NCBI GenBank assembly: GCA_045534575.1
Contig: JAZSJZ010000008.1
Coordinates: forward strand, 26,833 to 90,832
DNA from: UBA4636 sp045534575
GTDB taxonomy: Bacteria; Bacillota; Clostridia; Christensenellales; Borkfalkiaceae
Direction of reading: 5' to 3'
Length of the DNA: 64,000 nucleotides
Shown: piece by piece, positions 51,022 through 59,167 of the stretch
How the letters are laid out: every line of letters starts with the position of its first letter
How positions within the stretch are numbered: position 1 is the first letter of the stretch
Position numbers and translations under genes: made by a program
Notes under the pieces: generated by a model
The model's input: only the letters and a program-made list of their open reading frames with translations
Told to the model about the DNA's origin: nothing
The model's database searches: none

Positions 51022-51834
51022 ATGAATTTTGGTCAATTGTGGCGGGGTTTACTGCTCGTTTTTGTGGGCTCGTATATGCTAGGTAACGTAAACTCGGCAA
51101 TTTTCATTTCAAAATTATTAAAAAAAGATATAAGAACGCAAGGCAGTGGAAACCCGGGCACTATGAATATGAGTAGAGTTTTCGGCGTGAAAATTGGCGG
51201 GCTTGTGCTTTTGTTAGATATTTTCAAAGGAGTTATTCCAACGCTTATTGCAAAACTTTGCTTTAAGGGGATTTTCTTTGAAAACACGCAAATTCTCGTT
51301 AGCGATTTTGCGCAATATCTAGCAGGTTTTAGTGTTGTGTTAGGGCATATTTTCCCAGCCGTTTATTCGTTCAAAGGCGGAAAGGGAATTGCTTCAACCA
51401 TTGGCGTTTTTGCTGTTTGCAATTGGTATATCGCACTAATTTTCGGCGTTGTTGCACTCTTATTTATTTTTATAACTCGAATTGGCTCAATGGGTTCTTT
51501 TTTAGCGACCACGCCACCAGCCATTTTTGCATGCCTTAGTATTCACAATAATCACTTTAACGTTGCAACTGATATTGAGTTCGGGTTTGTATATTTAATA
51601 ATTATGAACGCTTTAATTTTAGGCATAGTTTTTCTAACTTGGTTTGCGCATAGGCAAAACATCGAAAGGCTTTTATCGGGCGATGAACACCCAACGAATT
51701 GGCTTCAAATGATTAAAGATTTAAAACTCAAAAAGAAAAAGGTGGAATTAGAACAACTAGAGGAAACGGCTGAAAAACCGCTCGAAGAAAAAGAGCAAGA
51801 AACTTTAGTTAAAGCAGAAGGAAAAACTGAATAA
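51022..51834 (+). CDS. plsY: glycerol-3-phosphate acyltransferase PlsY
   Basis: 270 residues, five or six membrane helices. PlsY motifs: SGNPGTMNMSRVFG, VLGHIFPAVYSFKGGKGIAS (split VLGHIFPAVYS / FKGGKGIAS) and FLTWFAHRQN. It acylates glycerol 3-phosphate with acyl-phosphate to start phospholipid synthesis. It carries a charged Lys/Glu tail of about 55 residues, longer than most. ATG 51022 has AGGTGA 8 nt upstream; GTG 51010 is in frame but inside it. Confidence 0.93.
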   Translation: MNFGQLWRGLLLVFVGSYMLGNVNSAIFISKLLKKDIRTQGSGNPGTMNMSRVFGVKIGGLVLLLDIFKGVIPTLIAKLCFKGIFFENTQILVSDFAQYLAGFSVVLGHIFPAVYSFKGGKGIASTIGVFAVCNWYIALIFGVVALLFIFITRIGSMGSFLATTPPAIFACLSIHNNHFNVATDIEFGFVYLIIMNALILGIVFLTWFAHRQNIERLLSGDEHPTNWLQMIKDLKLKKKKVELEQLEETAEKPLEEKEQETLVKAEGKTE

Positions 51835-51869
51835 GTTGGGCTATAAGTCCGTTATTGCAAGTTTTTTAA
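51832..51869 (+). repeat. dispersed hairpin overlapping the plsY stop and next gene's start
   Basis: AAGTTGGGC, core TATAAGTCCGTTATT, GCAAGTTTTTT. A TTG at 51836 inside it opens the CPBP frame. Confidence 0.7.
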
Positions 51870-51883
51870 ACAAAAAAACACTT

Positions 51884-52798
51884 ATGAACGATAGAAACAC
51901 GCTCAAAAATTCTATAATAGACGAGAAAAAAGCAGGGCTAATTTATAGCCTTGCTATGCTTTCTTTGTTCGTTTTTTCTATCATATTATCAATAGTCATT
52001 TTAACCATTTCTAACGGGGAAGACGTTTCTAACCAAACTTGGTATTTGATTTTAAGTTTTTTAGCAACTAGCGTTGGCTTGGGTATTCCAACCGTATTTT
52101 TGTTTTTCTATTCTAAAATAAAGTTAAGGCAAATAACCGAGTTTAAGGTTAGTTTTAAATTTGTGTTTATAACCATAATTTTGTTTATCGGCATATTTTT
52201 TGGGCTTACGAAGATTAACGATTTTGTAGTTAAAATTTTCTCAAATTTCGGCTATAGTGAAACGCAAACAATTCTTCCGCCGTATTCGCTTTCCAACTAT
52301 CTTTTGTTAACGCTTATAATTTGCGTTTTGCCAGCGATTATTGAAGAAGTTATTTTTAGAGGCGTTATGCTAAAAGGGCTTTATAAGTTTGGAGTATGGG
52401 GCGCGGTTTTAATAAGTGCGCTTGCTTTTTCGCTTTATCATATGAGTCCTGCTAAAACCGTTTATCAATTTATAATCGGCGTTATTTTTGCTATAGTTGC
52501 GATAAACAGCGGAAGCATTATTCCAACCATTGTTTTGCATTTTTTGAACAATTTTGCAATTATAACTTTATATTATTTTGCACCAAACTTTAAACTTTCG
52601 CCTTCTGCCGATATTGTTCTAACCATTGTTGGAATTTTGTTAGTTATGCTATCAATATTTTTATGTTTTAAGTGGAAAGGTAAGCAAGAAAAAATTGAAA
52701 AAAGTAGCGATAACGAGCATATAGGCGACTTTTTATTATATTCTTTTGCTGGGTTTGTGTGCTCAATTGTCGTTTGGATTTCAGCGTTTATAGGTTAA
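51884..52798 (+). CDS. CPBP-family intramembrane protease (type II CAAX-like)
   Basis: 304 residues from ATG 51884; a TTG at 51836 would add 16 residues derived from a dispersed hairpin. About 8 membrane helices. Motifs in order: EEVIFRG (EE-x3-R), FSLYHM (second His) and LHFLNN (H-x3-N), the full abortive-infection/CAAX protease set. The end of the protein (SSDNEHIGDFL) is encoded by another hairpin copy at 52701. No clear ribosome site precedes either start. Function uncertain: bacterial members serve in bacteriocin immunity or processing. Confidence 0.85.
   Translation: MNDRNTLKNSIIDEKKAGLIYSLAMLSLFVFSIILSIVILTISNGEDVSNQTWYLILSFLATSVGLGIPTVFLFFYSKIKLRQITEFKVSFKFVFITIILFIGIFFGLTKINDFVVKIFSNFGYSETQTILPPYSLSNYLLLTLIICVLPAIIEEVIFRGVMLKGLYKFGVWGAVLISALAFSLYHMSPAKTVYQFIIGVIFAIVAINSGSIIPTIVLHFLNNFAIITLYYFAPNFKLSPSADIVLTIVGILLVMLSIFLCFKWKGKQEKIEKSSDNEHIGDFLLYSFAGFVCSIVVWISAFIG
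52701..52735 (+). repeat. dispersed hairpin inside the CPBP gene
   Basis: AAAAGTAGC, core GATAACGAGCATATA, GGCGACTTTTT; A/T outer arms intact, coding a cytoplasmic linker. Confidence 0.6.
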
Positions 52799-52800
52799 AA

Positions 52801-53271
52801 ATGATTAAAGTTAACGTAATTGCCGTGGGCAAAGTAAAGGAAGAATATTTTTCGAAAGCCATTTTGGAATATCAAAAACGGCTATCAAAGTTTTGTTCGT
52901 TTAACCTTATTGAAGTGAAGGAAGAAAACGTTGGTGGCGAAAGTTTTAACGAGATAGAAAAAGCGTTGAGTTTAGAAGCAAATGAGATTTTGAAGCGTTG
53001 CCGTGGCGAAGTTTTTGCTTCTTGCATTGAAGGCGAATTAATATCTAGCCAAGACCTAGCGAAAATTGTTAAAAGCGCTGTTGATAACGGCGAGGAATTA
53101 ACTTTTGTAATTGGCTCGTCGCACGGGCTTTCTGGTGAGGTTAAAAAGAGGGCAAAGAAGAAAATTTCTTTTTCTAAAATGACGTTCCCTCACACGATGT
53201 TTAGAGTTATGTTAGTAGAGCAAATTTACCGCGCCTTTTCAATAATTCACGGCGCGCCGTATCATAAGTGA
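52801..53271 (+). CDS. rlmH: 23S rRNA (pseudouridine1915-N3)-methyltransferase
   Basis: 156 residues, the normal RlmH length. Start MIKVNVIAVGKVKEEY; SPOUT knot FVIGSSHGLSGEVKKRAKKK and MTFPHTMFRVMLVEQIYRAF, AYHK-type ending (PYHK). ATG 52801 lies 2 nt after the CPBP stop. Alternative upstream starts fall inside CPBP. Confidence 0.95.
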   Translation: MIKVNVIAVGKVKEEYFSKAILEYQKRLSKFCSFNLIEVKEENVGGESFNEIEKALSLEANEILKRCRGEVFASCIEGELISSQDLAKIVKSAVDNGEELTFVIGSSHGLSGEVKKRAKKKISFSKMTFPHTMFRVMLVEQIYRAFSIIHGAPYHK

Positions 53272-53276
53272 TATAT

Positions 53277-53726
53277 ATGGAAAAAGAAAAATTTATGAAA
53301 GTTGCCTTGAAAGAGGCGCAAAAAGCCTTTTGCGGGGGTGAAGTGCCTATTGGCGCGGTTATCGTAAAAGACAGAAAGATAATCGCAAGGGCTCATAACA
53401 AAAGAGAAAAAAATCAAGTGGCAACCCACCACGCCGAAATTTTGGCGATAGAAAAGGCTTGCAAAAAATTAAAAAGTTGGCGACTTGACGATTGCGAAAT
53501 TTACGTAACGCTAGAGCCGTGCGCTATGTGCGCTGGCGCTATTTGCAATGCAAGGCTAAAAAAACTTTATTTTGGCGCAAAAGAAGAAAAGAGCGGGGCT
53601 GTGGTTTCTAAGTTTTCGCTACTTCTAGATAACGGCTTAAACTGGGCAACCGAGTTTGAAGGCGGAATTTTGGAAGATATATCTTCAAAACTTATGAAAG
53701 ATTTCTTTAAGAATAGAAGAAGTTAA
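53277..53726 (+). CDS. tadA: tRNA adenosine(34) deaminase
   Basis: 149 residues. Zinc/catalytic motif HAE (HHAEILAIE) and PCAMCAGAI (P-C-x-x-C). It converts wobble A34 to inosine in tRNA-Arg. Start is 5 nt after the rlmH stop; ribosome site unclear, translation perhaps coupled. No SRP RNA was found downstream, where Firmicutes often carry it. Confidence 0.93.
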   Translation: MEKEKFMKVALKEAQKAFCGGEVPIGAVIVKDRKIIARAHNKREKNQVATHHAEILAIEKACKKLKSWRLDDCEIYVTLEPCAMCAGAICNARLKKLYFGAKEEKSGAVVSKFSLLLDNGLNWATEFEGGILEDISSKLMKDFFKNRRS

Positions 53727-53800
53727 CTTAAAAGCAAAAAATTAAATTATAAGAAGTGGCAAAAATAATTTATTAAAATAAATTAGGTAGCCCTTTTTCA

Positions 53801-53829
53801 TTGACTATTCTAATTTTATTTATTATTAT
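53801..53829 (+). promoter_or_regulatory. prs promoter
   Basis: TTGACT, 17-nt spacer, TATTAT. It gives a leader of about 140 nt with two small hairpins (CAAG/CTTG near 53850, TTGCCAA-ACT-TTGGCAA at 53919). Confidence 0.6.
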
Positions 53830-53975
53830 AGTTATGCAATAAAAAATACAAGTAGGTAGCTTGTAGTTAGAAAAACTTTGATTAGTTCATCGCTAAATTG
53901 CGCGCTGCAATCGTGCGTTTGCCAAACTTTGGCAAGGCTGATTATTGTTTTTTTAACAGCGACGAAGGAGAAAAA

Positions 53976-54926
53976 ATGATAACCAATAATAACGGCATTA
54001 AGTTATTTTCCGGTAATTCAAACAAAGAACTAGCAGAATGCATTGCATCGCACTTGCAAGTAAAGTTAAGCGGTGCAGAAGTTGGAAGGTTTTCGGATGG
54101 TGAAACTAGCGTTCACTTAACCGAAAGTGTGCGTGGTAGAGACGTTTTCATTATTCAATCTACCTCAAGCCCTGTTAACGAAACGCTTATGGAACTTCTA
54201 GTTATGATAGATGCAGCAAAGCGTGCTTCAGCGGGTAGAATTACGGCGGTTATTCCATACTTTGGCTATGCTCGCCAAGATAGAAAGGCAAAGCCAAGAG
54301 ATCCAATCACCGCAAAACTTGTTGCTGATATTATAACTTCAGCCGGCGCTGATAGAGTGTTGACCATTGACCTTCACGCTGCGCAAATTCAAGGTTTTTT
54401 CAATATTCCCGTTGATAACCTTGTTGGTAACCACATTTTAAGCAAACACTTCAAAAAGATGGTTGACGATAATTTTATCGTCGTTTCTCCTGATATTGGT
54501 AGCGTAGGAAGGGCAAGGTCTGTTGCAACTAAGCTCAACTGCCCAATGGCTATTATCGATAAACGCCGTCCTAAAGCAAACCAAGTTGAAATTATGAATA
54601 TTATTGGCGACGTAAAGGGCAAAACTTGTCTTTTAGTTGACGATATGATTGATACCGCAGGCACTATTTGCTTAGGCGCTGAAGCATTGCACAAAGCGGG
54701 CGTTGAAAAAATTTACGCTTGTTGCACGCACGCCGTTTTAAGCGGACCTGCAATCGAGAGAATTCAAAATTCTTATATCGACAAGCTAGTTGTTCTCGAT
54801 ACTATTCACTTGCCAGAAGAAAAGTGTATTCCAAAGATTGAAATTTTATCGGTTGGAAAACTTTTAGCAAAGGCTATTGAAAACATTTCAAGAGACAATA
54901 TGATGTCAGATATTTATAACGACTAA
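53976..54926 (+). CDS. prs: ribose-phosphate pyrophosphokinase
   Basis: 316 residues, canonical length. FSDGETSV, STSSPVNETLMELLVMIDA (split at 12), YFGYARQDRKAKPRDPITAK and the PRPP loop DDMIDTAGT. It makes PRPP from ribose 5-phosphate and ATP. ATG 53976 follows GAAGGAG; an in-frame codon at 53898 would add 26 residues from the structured leader and was rejected. prs-pth-mfd is a conserved Firmicutes run. Confidence 0.96.
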   Translation: MITNNNGIKLFSGNSNKELAECIASHLQVKLSGAEVGRFSDGETSVHLTESVRGRDVFIIQSTSSPVNETLMELLVMIDAAKRASAGRITAVIPYFGYARQDRKAKPRDPITAKLVADIITSAGADRVLTIDLHAAQIQGFFNIPVDNLVGNHILSKHFKKMVDDNFIVVSPDIGSVGRARSVATKLNCPMAIIDKRRPKANQVEIMNIIGDVKGKTCLLVDDMIDTAGTICLGAEALHKAGVEKIYACCTHAVLSGPAIERIQNSYIDKLVVLDTIHLPEEKCIPKIEILSVGKLLAKAIENISRDNMMSDIYND

Positions 54927-54932
54927 AATTTG

Positions 54933-54963
54933 AAGGCTATCCATAAGGATGGCCTTTTTAAAA
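54933..54963 (+). terminator. hairpin after prs
   Basis: AAGGCTATCC-ATAA-GGATGGCCTTTTT: one mismatch in a 9-bp stem. Confidence 0.7.
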
Positions 54964-54975
54964 CAAAGGTGGGCA

Positions 54976-55539
54976 ATGAAAATCGTTGTGGGGCTAGGCA
55001 ACCCAGATAAAAAATACCAAAACAATTTTCATAATCTTGGGTTTATGGCCGTTGACCGTTTGGCAACGGATTTAGGTGTTGAGTTTTCTAAAAAACTAAA
55101 ACTTAAAAGCCTAATCGCTCAAGGCGTTTTAAACGGCGAAAAGTTTGTTTTGGTAAAGCCTCAAACCTATATGAATTTAAGCGGTGAGGCAGTTCTTGCC
55201 GTTATGAATTTTTTTGGCGCAAGCTTGAAAGATTTAATCGTTGCTTATGATGATTTAGATATTGAAATTGGCTCAATGCGAATAAGAGCAAAAGGCTCGG
55301 CGGGAAGCCACAACGGGATGAAAAATATCGTTCAAAATCTATCGTCCACCGAGTTTAAGAGAATAAGAATAGGAATAAAGAAAGAAAACGAAAACATTCC
55401 TACTATAGACTACGTTTTAGCAAATATTCCTAAAGAAAAGGCTGAAGAATTTGACAGGGTTTTAACTTCAGCAAAAGACGCTTTAAAAGATTTTGTCTTT
55501 GGAAAAGACGTTGAATTTTTGATGGCAAAATATAACTAA
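54976..55539 (+). CDS. pth: peptidyl-tRNA hydrolase
   Basis: 187 residues. N-terminal VVGLGNPDKKYQNNFHNLG with catalytic H at about 20, PQTYMNLSGE, DDLDIEIGSMRIR, GSAGSHNGMKNI. It recycles peptidyl-tRNAs. ATG 54976 with AAAGGTGGG; upstream frame overlaps the prs terminator. Confidence 0.95.
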   Translation: MKIVVGLGNPDKKYQNNFHNLGFMAVDRLATDLGVEFSKKLKLKSLIAQGVLNGEKFVLVKPQTYMNLSGEAVLAVMNFFGASLKDLIVAYDDLDIEIGSMRIRAKGSAGSHNGMKNIVQNLSSTEFKRIRIGIKKENENIPTIDYVLANIPKEKAEEFDRVLTSAKDALKDFVFGKDVEFLMAKYN

Positions 55540-55540
55540 A

Positions 55541-55572
55541 ACACTTGTTAATCGACCTATAGCCCCATTTTT
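55541..55572 (+). repeat. dispersed hairpin between pth and mfd (reverse)
   Basis: ACACTT, GTTAATCGACCTATA, GCCCCATTTTT. Weak outer pairing. Confidence 0.55.
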
Positions 55573-55590
55573 AACTAAAAAAGTTAGAAA

Positions 55591-58500
55591 ATGCTTATCG
55601 ATAATATACAAAACTTAAAATGTGAAAATGCCAAAATTTGGCAAAATAACACCCGCAGTGGAATTTCTACTGCGGTATTTGGCGTTTCAAAGCCCGCTAG
55701 ATATTTTCTAGCGTCAAAAGTCTTAGGAAAGGTTTTATATGTTGCGCCAGACTATGTTTCAGCAAAAGAAGCTACTCAAGAAATTTTTGCCTTAACTCAA
55801 AAAAAAGTTGTTTATCTTCCCGCAAAAGACGACGTTTTGCTTTTTAAGAAATTTTTCAACAGAGAAAACTTGCATAAAAGAATTTCTGCGCTTTACGAAA
55901 TTTTGTCGGGCGCAGATATCGTCGTTACGACTATGGAAGCGTTAATGCAACTTTTTCCTAAAAAGTTAGATTTTTTGAAAATTTATTCGTGCCGAGAATA
56001 CCTTTTAGATGAGATTATTTCGACCTTAGTTAATATGGGTTACAAGCGTGAAGAATTTGCAAACGAAAAGGGTGAGTTTGCTGTTCGCGGTGATATTTTA
56101 GAAGTTTTTCCTATCAACGAAGATACTGCTTTTAGATGCGACTTTTTTGGCGACGAAGTTGAAAAAATTCGAACGATTGACCTTGAAAAACACTCGCCAC
56201 TAGATGAAGTGCGCTCGTTTACCATTCTTCCAACGGTAGATTGGCAAATTGAAAAGGAAGAAGTTTCTTATCTTCGAGATTCAATTCAAAAAAGCGTAAA
56301 AAAATTTAAAACGCTCAACTGCTCGGTAAAGGCAAAGCAAATTGCTCAAACGCTAAACGATCTTTTAGATAGAGAGGCTTTTTCTAATCCGTCGTTATCG
56401 TTTTTGATGCCACTTTTAAGAAGTTCATCAGGCACGATTAAAGATTATTTTGATTTTGACCTTGTTTTATTTGAAGAGCCTAAACTTATTTTAGATAGTG
56501 CGCAAGGTATTATAAAAGAACATCAAGAAAGATATAAATCGCTACTTTCTTTTGGCGAAGTTTTTGATTTTTCGGTTGATAATTTAACGACGATAGATAA
56601 GGTTACTAATCTTTTAAACCAAAAGCCTTGCCACTCGTTCCAAAACTTGAATTCTATCGTTCCGTTCTTTTCTCCACTTCAAACGCTTCGTCTATCAATT
56701 ATTTCTTCACCTAGATATTCGTCAAAACCTACTGACCTTGAAACCGACCTTGTTAATTGGAAAAAGTTAGGCTATAAGTCGATTATCGCGTGTGGAAGCG
56801 TTGAAAGGGCGCAAAAACTTAGCGAAAATTTACTAAGAGCGGGCATATTGAATATCGTTAGCGATAACACTTTTGACGATGCTAACGTTTATTTAACAAG
56901 TTATTATTTAACTAATGGTTTTGTCTTCCACGACGAAAAAGTTGCCGTTATTGGAACGTGTGATTTGTTCCTCTCTGGCGTGAAAGATAAAAAGATTAAG
57001 AAAAAGCGGAACGACACTTTCACCGCGCCTGAAGTTGGTGATTTTGCCGTTCACGAAGTTCACGGCGTGGGCATTGTTCGTGGAACGAAAAGAATTTCAA
57101 CGACTGAAGGCACTAAAGACTACGTTGCCGTTGAATATTTCGGCGGGGATTATTTATACGTTCCCGTTGATCAAATGGATAAACTCACCAAATATCTAGG
57201 TGGCGATAAAGCGCCTCAACTTAATAAAATTGGTGGCGTTGAGTTTGATAGAATTAAGCAAAGGGTAAGGGCGTCTATTTCGCAGATGACCATTAACCTT
57301 AAAAAACTTTATAAAGAGAGAGCAGAGCAAAAAGGTTTTTGCTTTTCTCAAGATAACGAAATAACTGCTGAGTTTGAAGAGGCTTTCCCGTTTGATTTAA
57401 CCGAAGACCAAGAGCAATCTATTATCGAAATAAAAAAGGATATGGAAAGCCCTAAAATTATGGATAGGCTTCTTCTTGGCGACGTTGGTTTTGGCAAAAC
57501 GGAAGTTGCGATTAGAGCGTGCTTTAAAGCTGTTATGGATTTAAAACAAGTTGCAATCGTTGCGCCAACGACTATTTTGACCGAGCAACACTATCAAACG
57601 TTTTTCGAAAGGTTTAAGGGTTTTGGTGTTAGAATAGGGCTACTTAACCGCTTCCAAAAACCTTCGCAAATAAAAAGAACGCTCGAATTGCTGAAAAGTG
57701 GCGAGATAGATATCGTTATCGGCACGCATAGGCTGTTTGGAAAAGACGTAGTTTTCAAAGACTTAGGGCTTTTGGTTTTAGACGAAGAGCAGTGCTTTGG
57801 CGTTGAACATAAAGAAAAACTAAGAACGCTAAAAAATAACGTTGATACGATAACAATGTCCGCAACGCCGATACCGAGAACGCTTCATATGTCGCTATCG
57901 GGAATTAGAGATATTTCACTCATTTTAACTCCACCGCACACGAGAATCCCCGTGCAATCATACCTCATTGAGGAGAGCGAATCGCTTATTCGTGATGCGT
58001 GCATGAAGGAACTATCTCGTGGTGGGCAAGTGTTCATTTTGTATAACCACGTTGAGTCGATTTATCGCTTTAGCGAGCATATAGCCCAACTTTTACCCGA
58101 AGCAAAGATAGTAGTTGGGCACGGGCAAATGTCTAGAGAAGGGCTTGAAAATCACATAATGGCGTTCTTTAACGGCGAGTATAACGTGCTAATTGCAACC
58201 ACTATTATCGAGAACGGAATTGACGTGCCTAACGCCAACACGCTTATAGTTATCGATGCTGATAAACTTGGGCTTTTCACCCTTTACCAACTAAAAGGAA
58301 GGGTTGGCAGAAGCGATAAAATGGCGCACGCATATTTTACTTATAAGCAAGAAAAGGTGCTGTCGGACACGGCTTACAAAAGACTATCGGCAATAATGGA
58401 AAACAGCGAACTTGGTAGCGGTTATAAGATTGCTATGAAGGACTTAGAAATAAGAGGCGCTGGCAACGTTTTGGGAAAAGAACAGCACGGGCATATGGAT

Positions 58501-59013
58501 AAAATTGGTTACGAACTTTACGCAAAACTTCTGCGTGAACAATTAGGCGAAGTTACCAAAGAGTTCGAAACCGAACTTGACATCAAGTTTGACGCTTTTA
58601 TTCCAAACGATTACGTTTCAGTTCAGTCTTCTAGGCTCGACCTTTATAAAGCCATTGCCGAGATTAAAAACGACGAAGATAAACAAAGGGTCGTTTCTTC
58701 TATTTTTGAAAATTACGGAAAAATTCCGCGCGAAGTTGAAAACCTTGTTTTGCTAGCAGAACTTAAATATTTATGCAAGAAAAACGAGGTTATAGCAGTA
58801 AAAATTAGGGAAGAAGGCGCAATTTTAACGCTTATTGATATCAATTCGTTTGCAAACGGTGGCATATCTTTAGCGCTTAACGAGTTTAAAAACGAAGCCG
58901 TTTTATCGTTTTCTGCTAATCCAACTATTACCATTTCTAAGAAGATTGGCGTAGAGGGCTTGGCAAGAAGAACCAAAGAGTTCCTTGAATTTTCTTTGAA
59001 AAGCCAAAAATAA
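55591..59013 (+). CDS. mfd: transcription-repair coupling factor
   Basis: 1140 residues. N-terminal UvrB-like homology module, CarD-like RNAP-interacting domain (VGDFAVHEVHGVGIV...YLYVPVDQMDKL), RecG-like translocase with LLLGDVGFGKTEVA (Walker A) and DEEQCFGV (DEEQ), motif VI GRVGRSDK, and a TRCF C terminus. It releases stalled RNA polymerase at DNA lesions. WKKLGYKSIIACGS at about 390-403 is encoded by a dispersed hairpin copy at 56761-56795. Confidence 0.96.
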   Translation: MLIDNIQNLKCENAKIWQNNTRSGISTAVFGVSKPARYFLASKVLGKVLYVAPDYVSAKEATQEIFALTQKKVVYLPAKDDVLLFKKFFNRENLHKRISALYEILSGADIVVTTMEALMQLFPKKLDFLKIYSCREYLLDEIISTLVNMGYKREEFANEKGEFAVRGDILEVFPINEDTAFRCDFFGDEVEKIRTIDLEKHSPLDEVRSFTILPTVDWQIEKEEVSYLRDSIQKSVKKFKTLNCSVKAKQIAQTLNDLLDREAFSNPSLSFLMPLLRSSSGTIKDYFDFDLVLFEEPKLILDSAQGIIKEHQERYKSLLSFGEVFDFSVDNLTTIDKVTNLLNQKPCHSFQNLNSIVPFFSPLQTLRLSIISSPRYSSKPTDLETDLVNWKKLGYKSIIACGSVERAQKLSENLLRAGILNIVSDNTFDDANVYLTSYYLTNGFVFHDEKVAVIGTCDLFLSGVKDKKIKKKRNDTFTAPEVGDFAVHEVHGVGIVRGTKRISTTEGTKDYVAVEYFGGDYLYVPVDQMDKLTKYLGGDKAPQLNKIGGVEFDRIKQRVRASISQMTINLKKLYKERAEQKGFCFSQDNEITAEFEEAFPFDLTEDQEQSIIEIKKDMESPKIMDRLLLGDVGFGKTEVAIRACFKAVMDLKQVAIVAPTTILTEQHYQTFFERFKGFGVRIGLLNRFQKPSQIKRTLELLKSGEIDIVIGTHRLFGKDVVFKDLGLLVLDEEQCFGVEHKEKLRTLKNNVDTITMSATPIPRTLHMSLSGIRDISLILTPPHTRIPVQSYLIEESESLIRDACMKELSRGGQVFILYNHVESIYRFSEHIAQLLPEAKIVVGHGQMSREGLENHIMAFFNGEYNVLIATTIIENGIDVPNANTLIVIDADKLGLFTLYQLKGRVGRSDKMAHAYFTYKQEKVLSDTAYKRLSAIMENSELGSGYKIAMKDLEIRGAGNVLGKEQHGHMDKIGYELYAKLLREQLGEVTKEFETELDIKFDAFIPNDYVSVQSSRLDLYKAIAEIKNDEDKQRVVSSIFENYGKIPREVENLVLLAELKYLCKKNEVIAVKIREEGAILTLIDINSFANGGISLALNEFKNEAVLSFSANPTITISKKIGVEGLARRTKEFLEFSLKSQK
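56761..56795 (+). repeat. dispersed hairpin core inside mfd
   Basis: AAAAAGTTAGGC, core TATAAGTCGATTATC, GCGTG. 24 consecutive bases equal the intergenic copy at 17241. No T-run. Confidence 0.7.
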
Positions 59014-59035
59014 TATAAAAATCACCAAAAAAATG

Positions 59036-59064
59036 TTGCGTAAAGGTGAAAAATCTTGTATAAT
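59036..59064 (+). promoter_or_regulatory. promoter of the PrsA-like gene
   Basis: TTGCGT, 17-nt spacer, TATAAT with extended -10 (TTGTATAAT). Confidence 0.6.
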
Positions 59065-59076
59065 AGTTTGGAATAA

Positions 59077-59131
59077 ACAATATATTGCGCGCGAGCGTGC
59101 GTTTTACGTGCGTGTGCGCATTTAGATATTG
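59077..59131 (+). other. GC-rich imperfect hairpin in prsA-like leader
   Basis: ATATTGCGCGCGAGCGTGCG, then TTTTACGTGCGTGTGCGC and ATTTAGATATT: imperfect inverted GC-rich arms flanked by A/T arms, in an otherwise AT-rich gap. Function unknown. Confidence 0.4.
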
Positions 59132-59167
59132 CGACTTATTTAGTTTTGACGAATTAGGGAGTTTTCT

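Noticed and set aside
53727..53975. Possible SRP RNA after tadA
   Set aside because: The GNRA-capped SRP core motif was not found.
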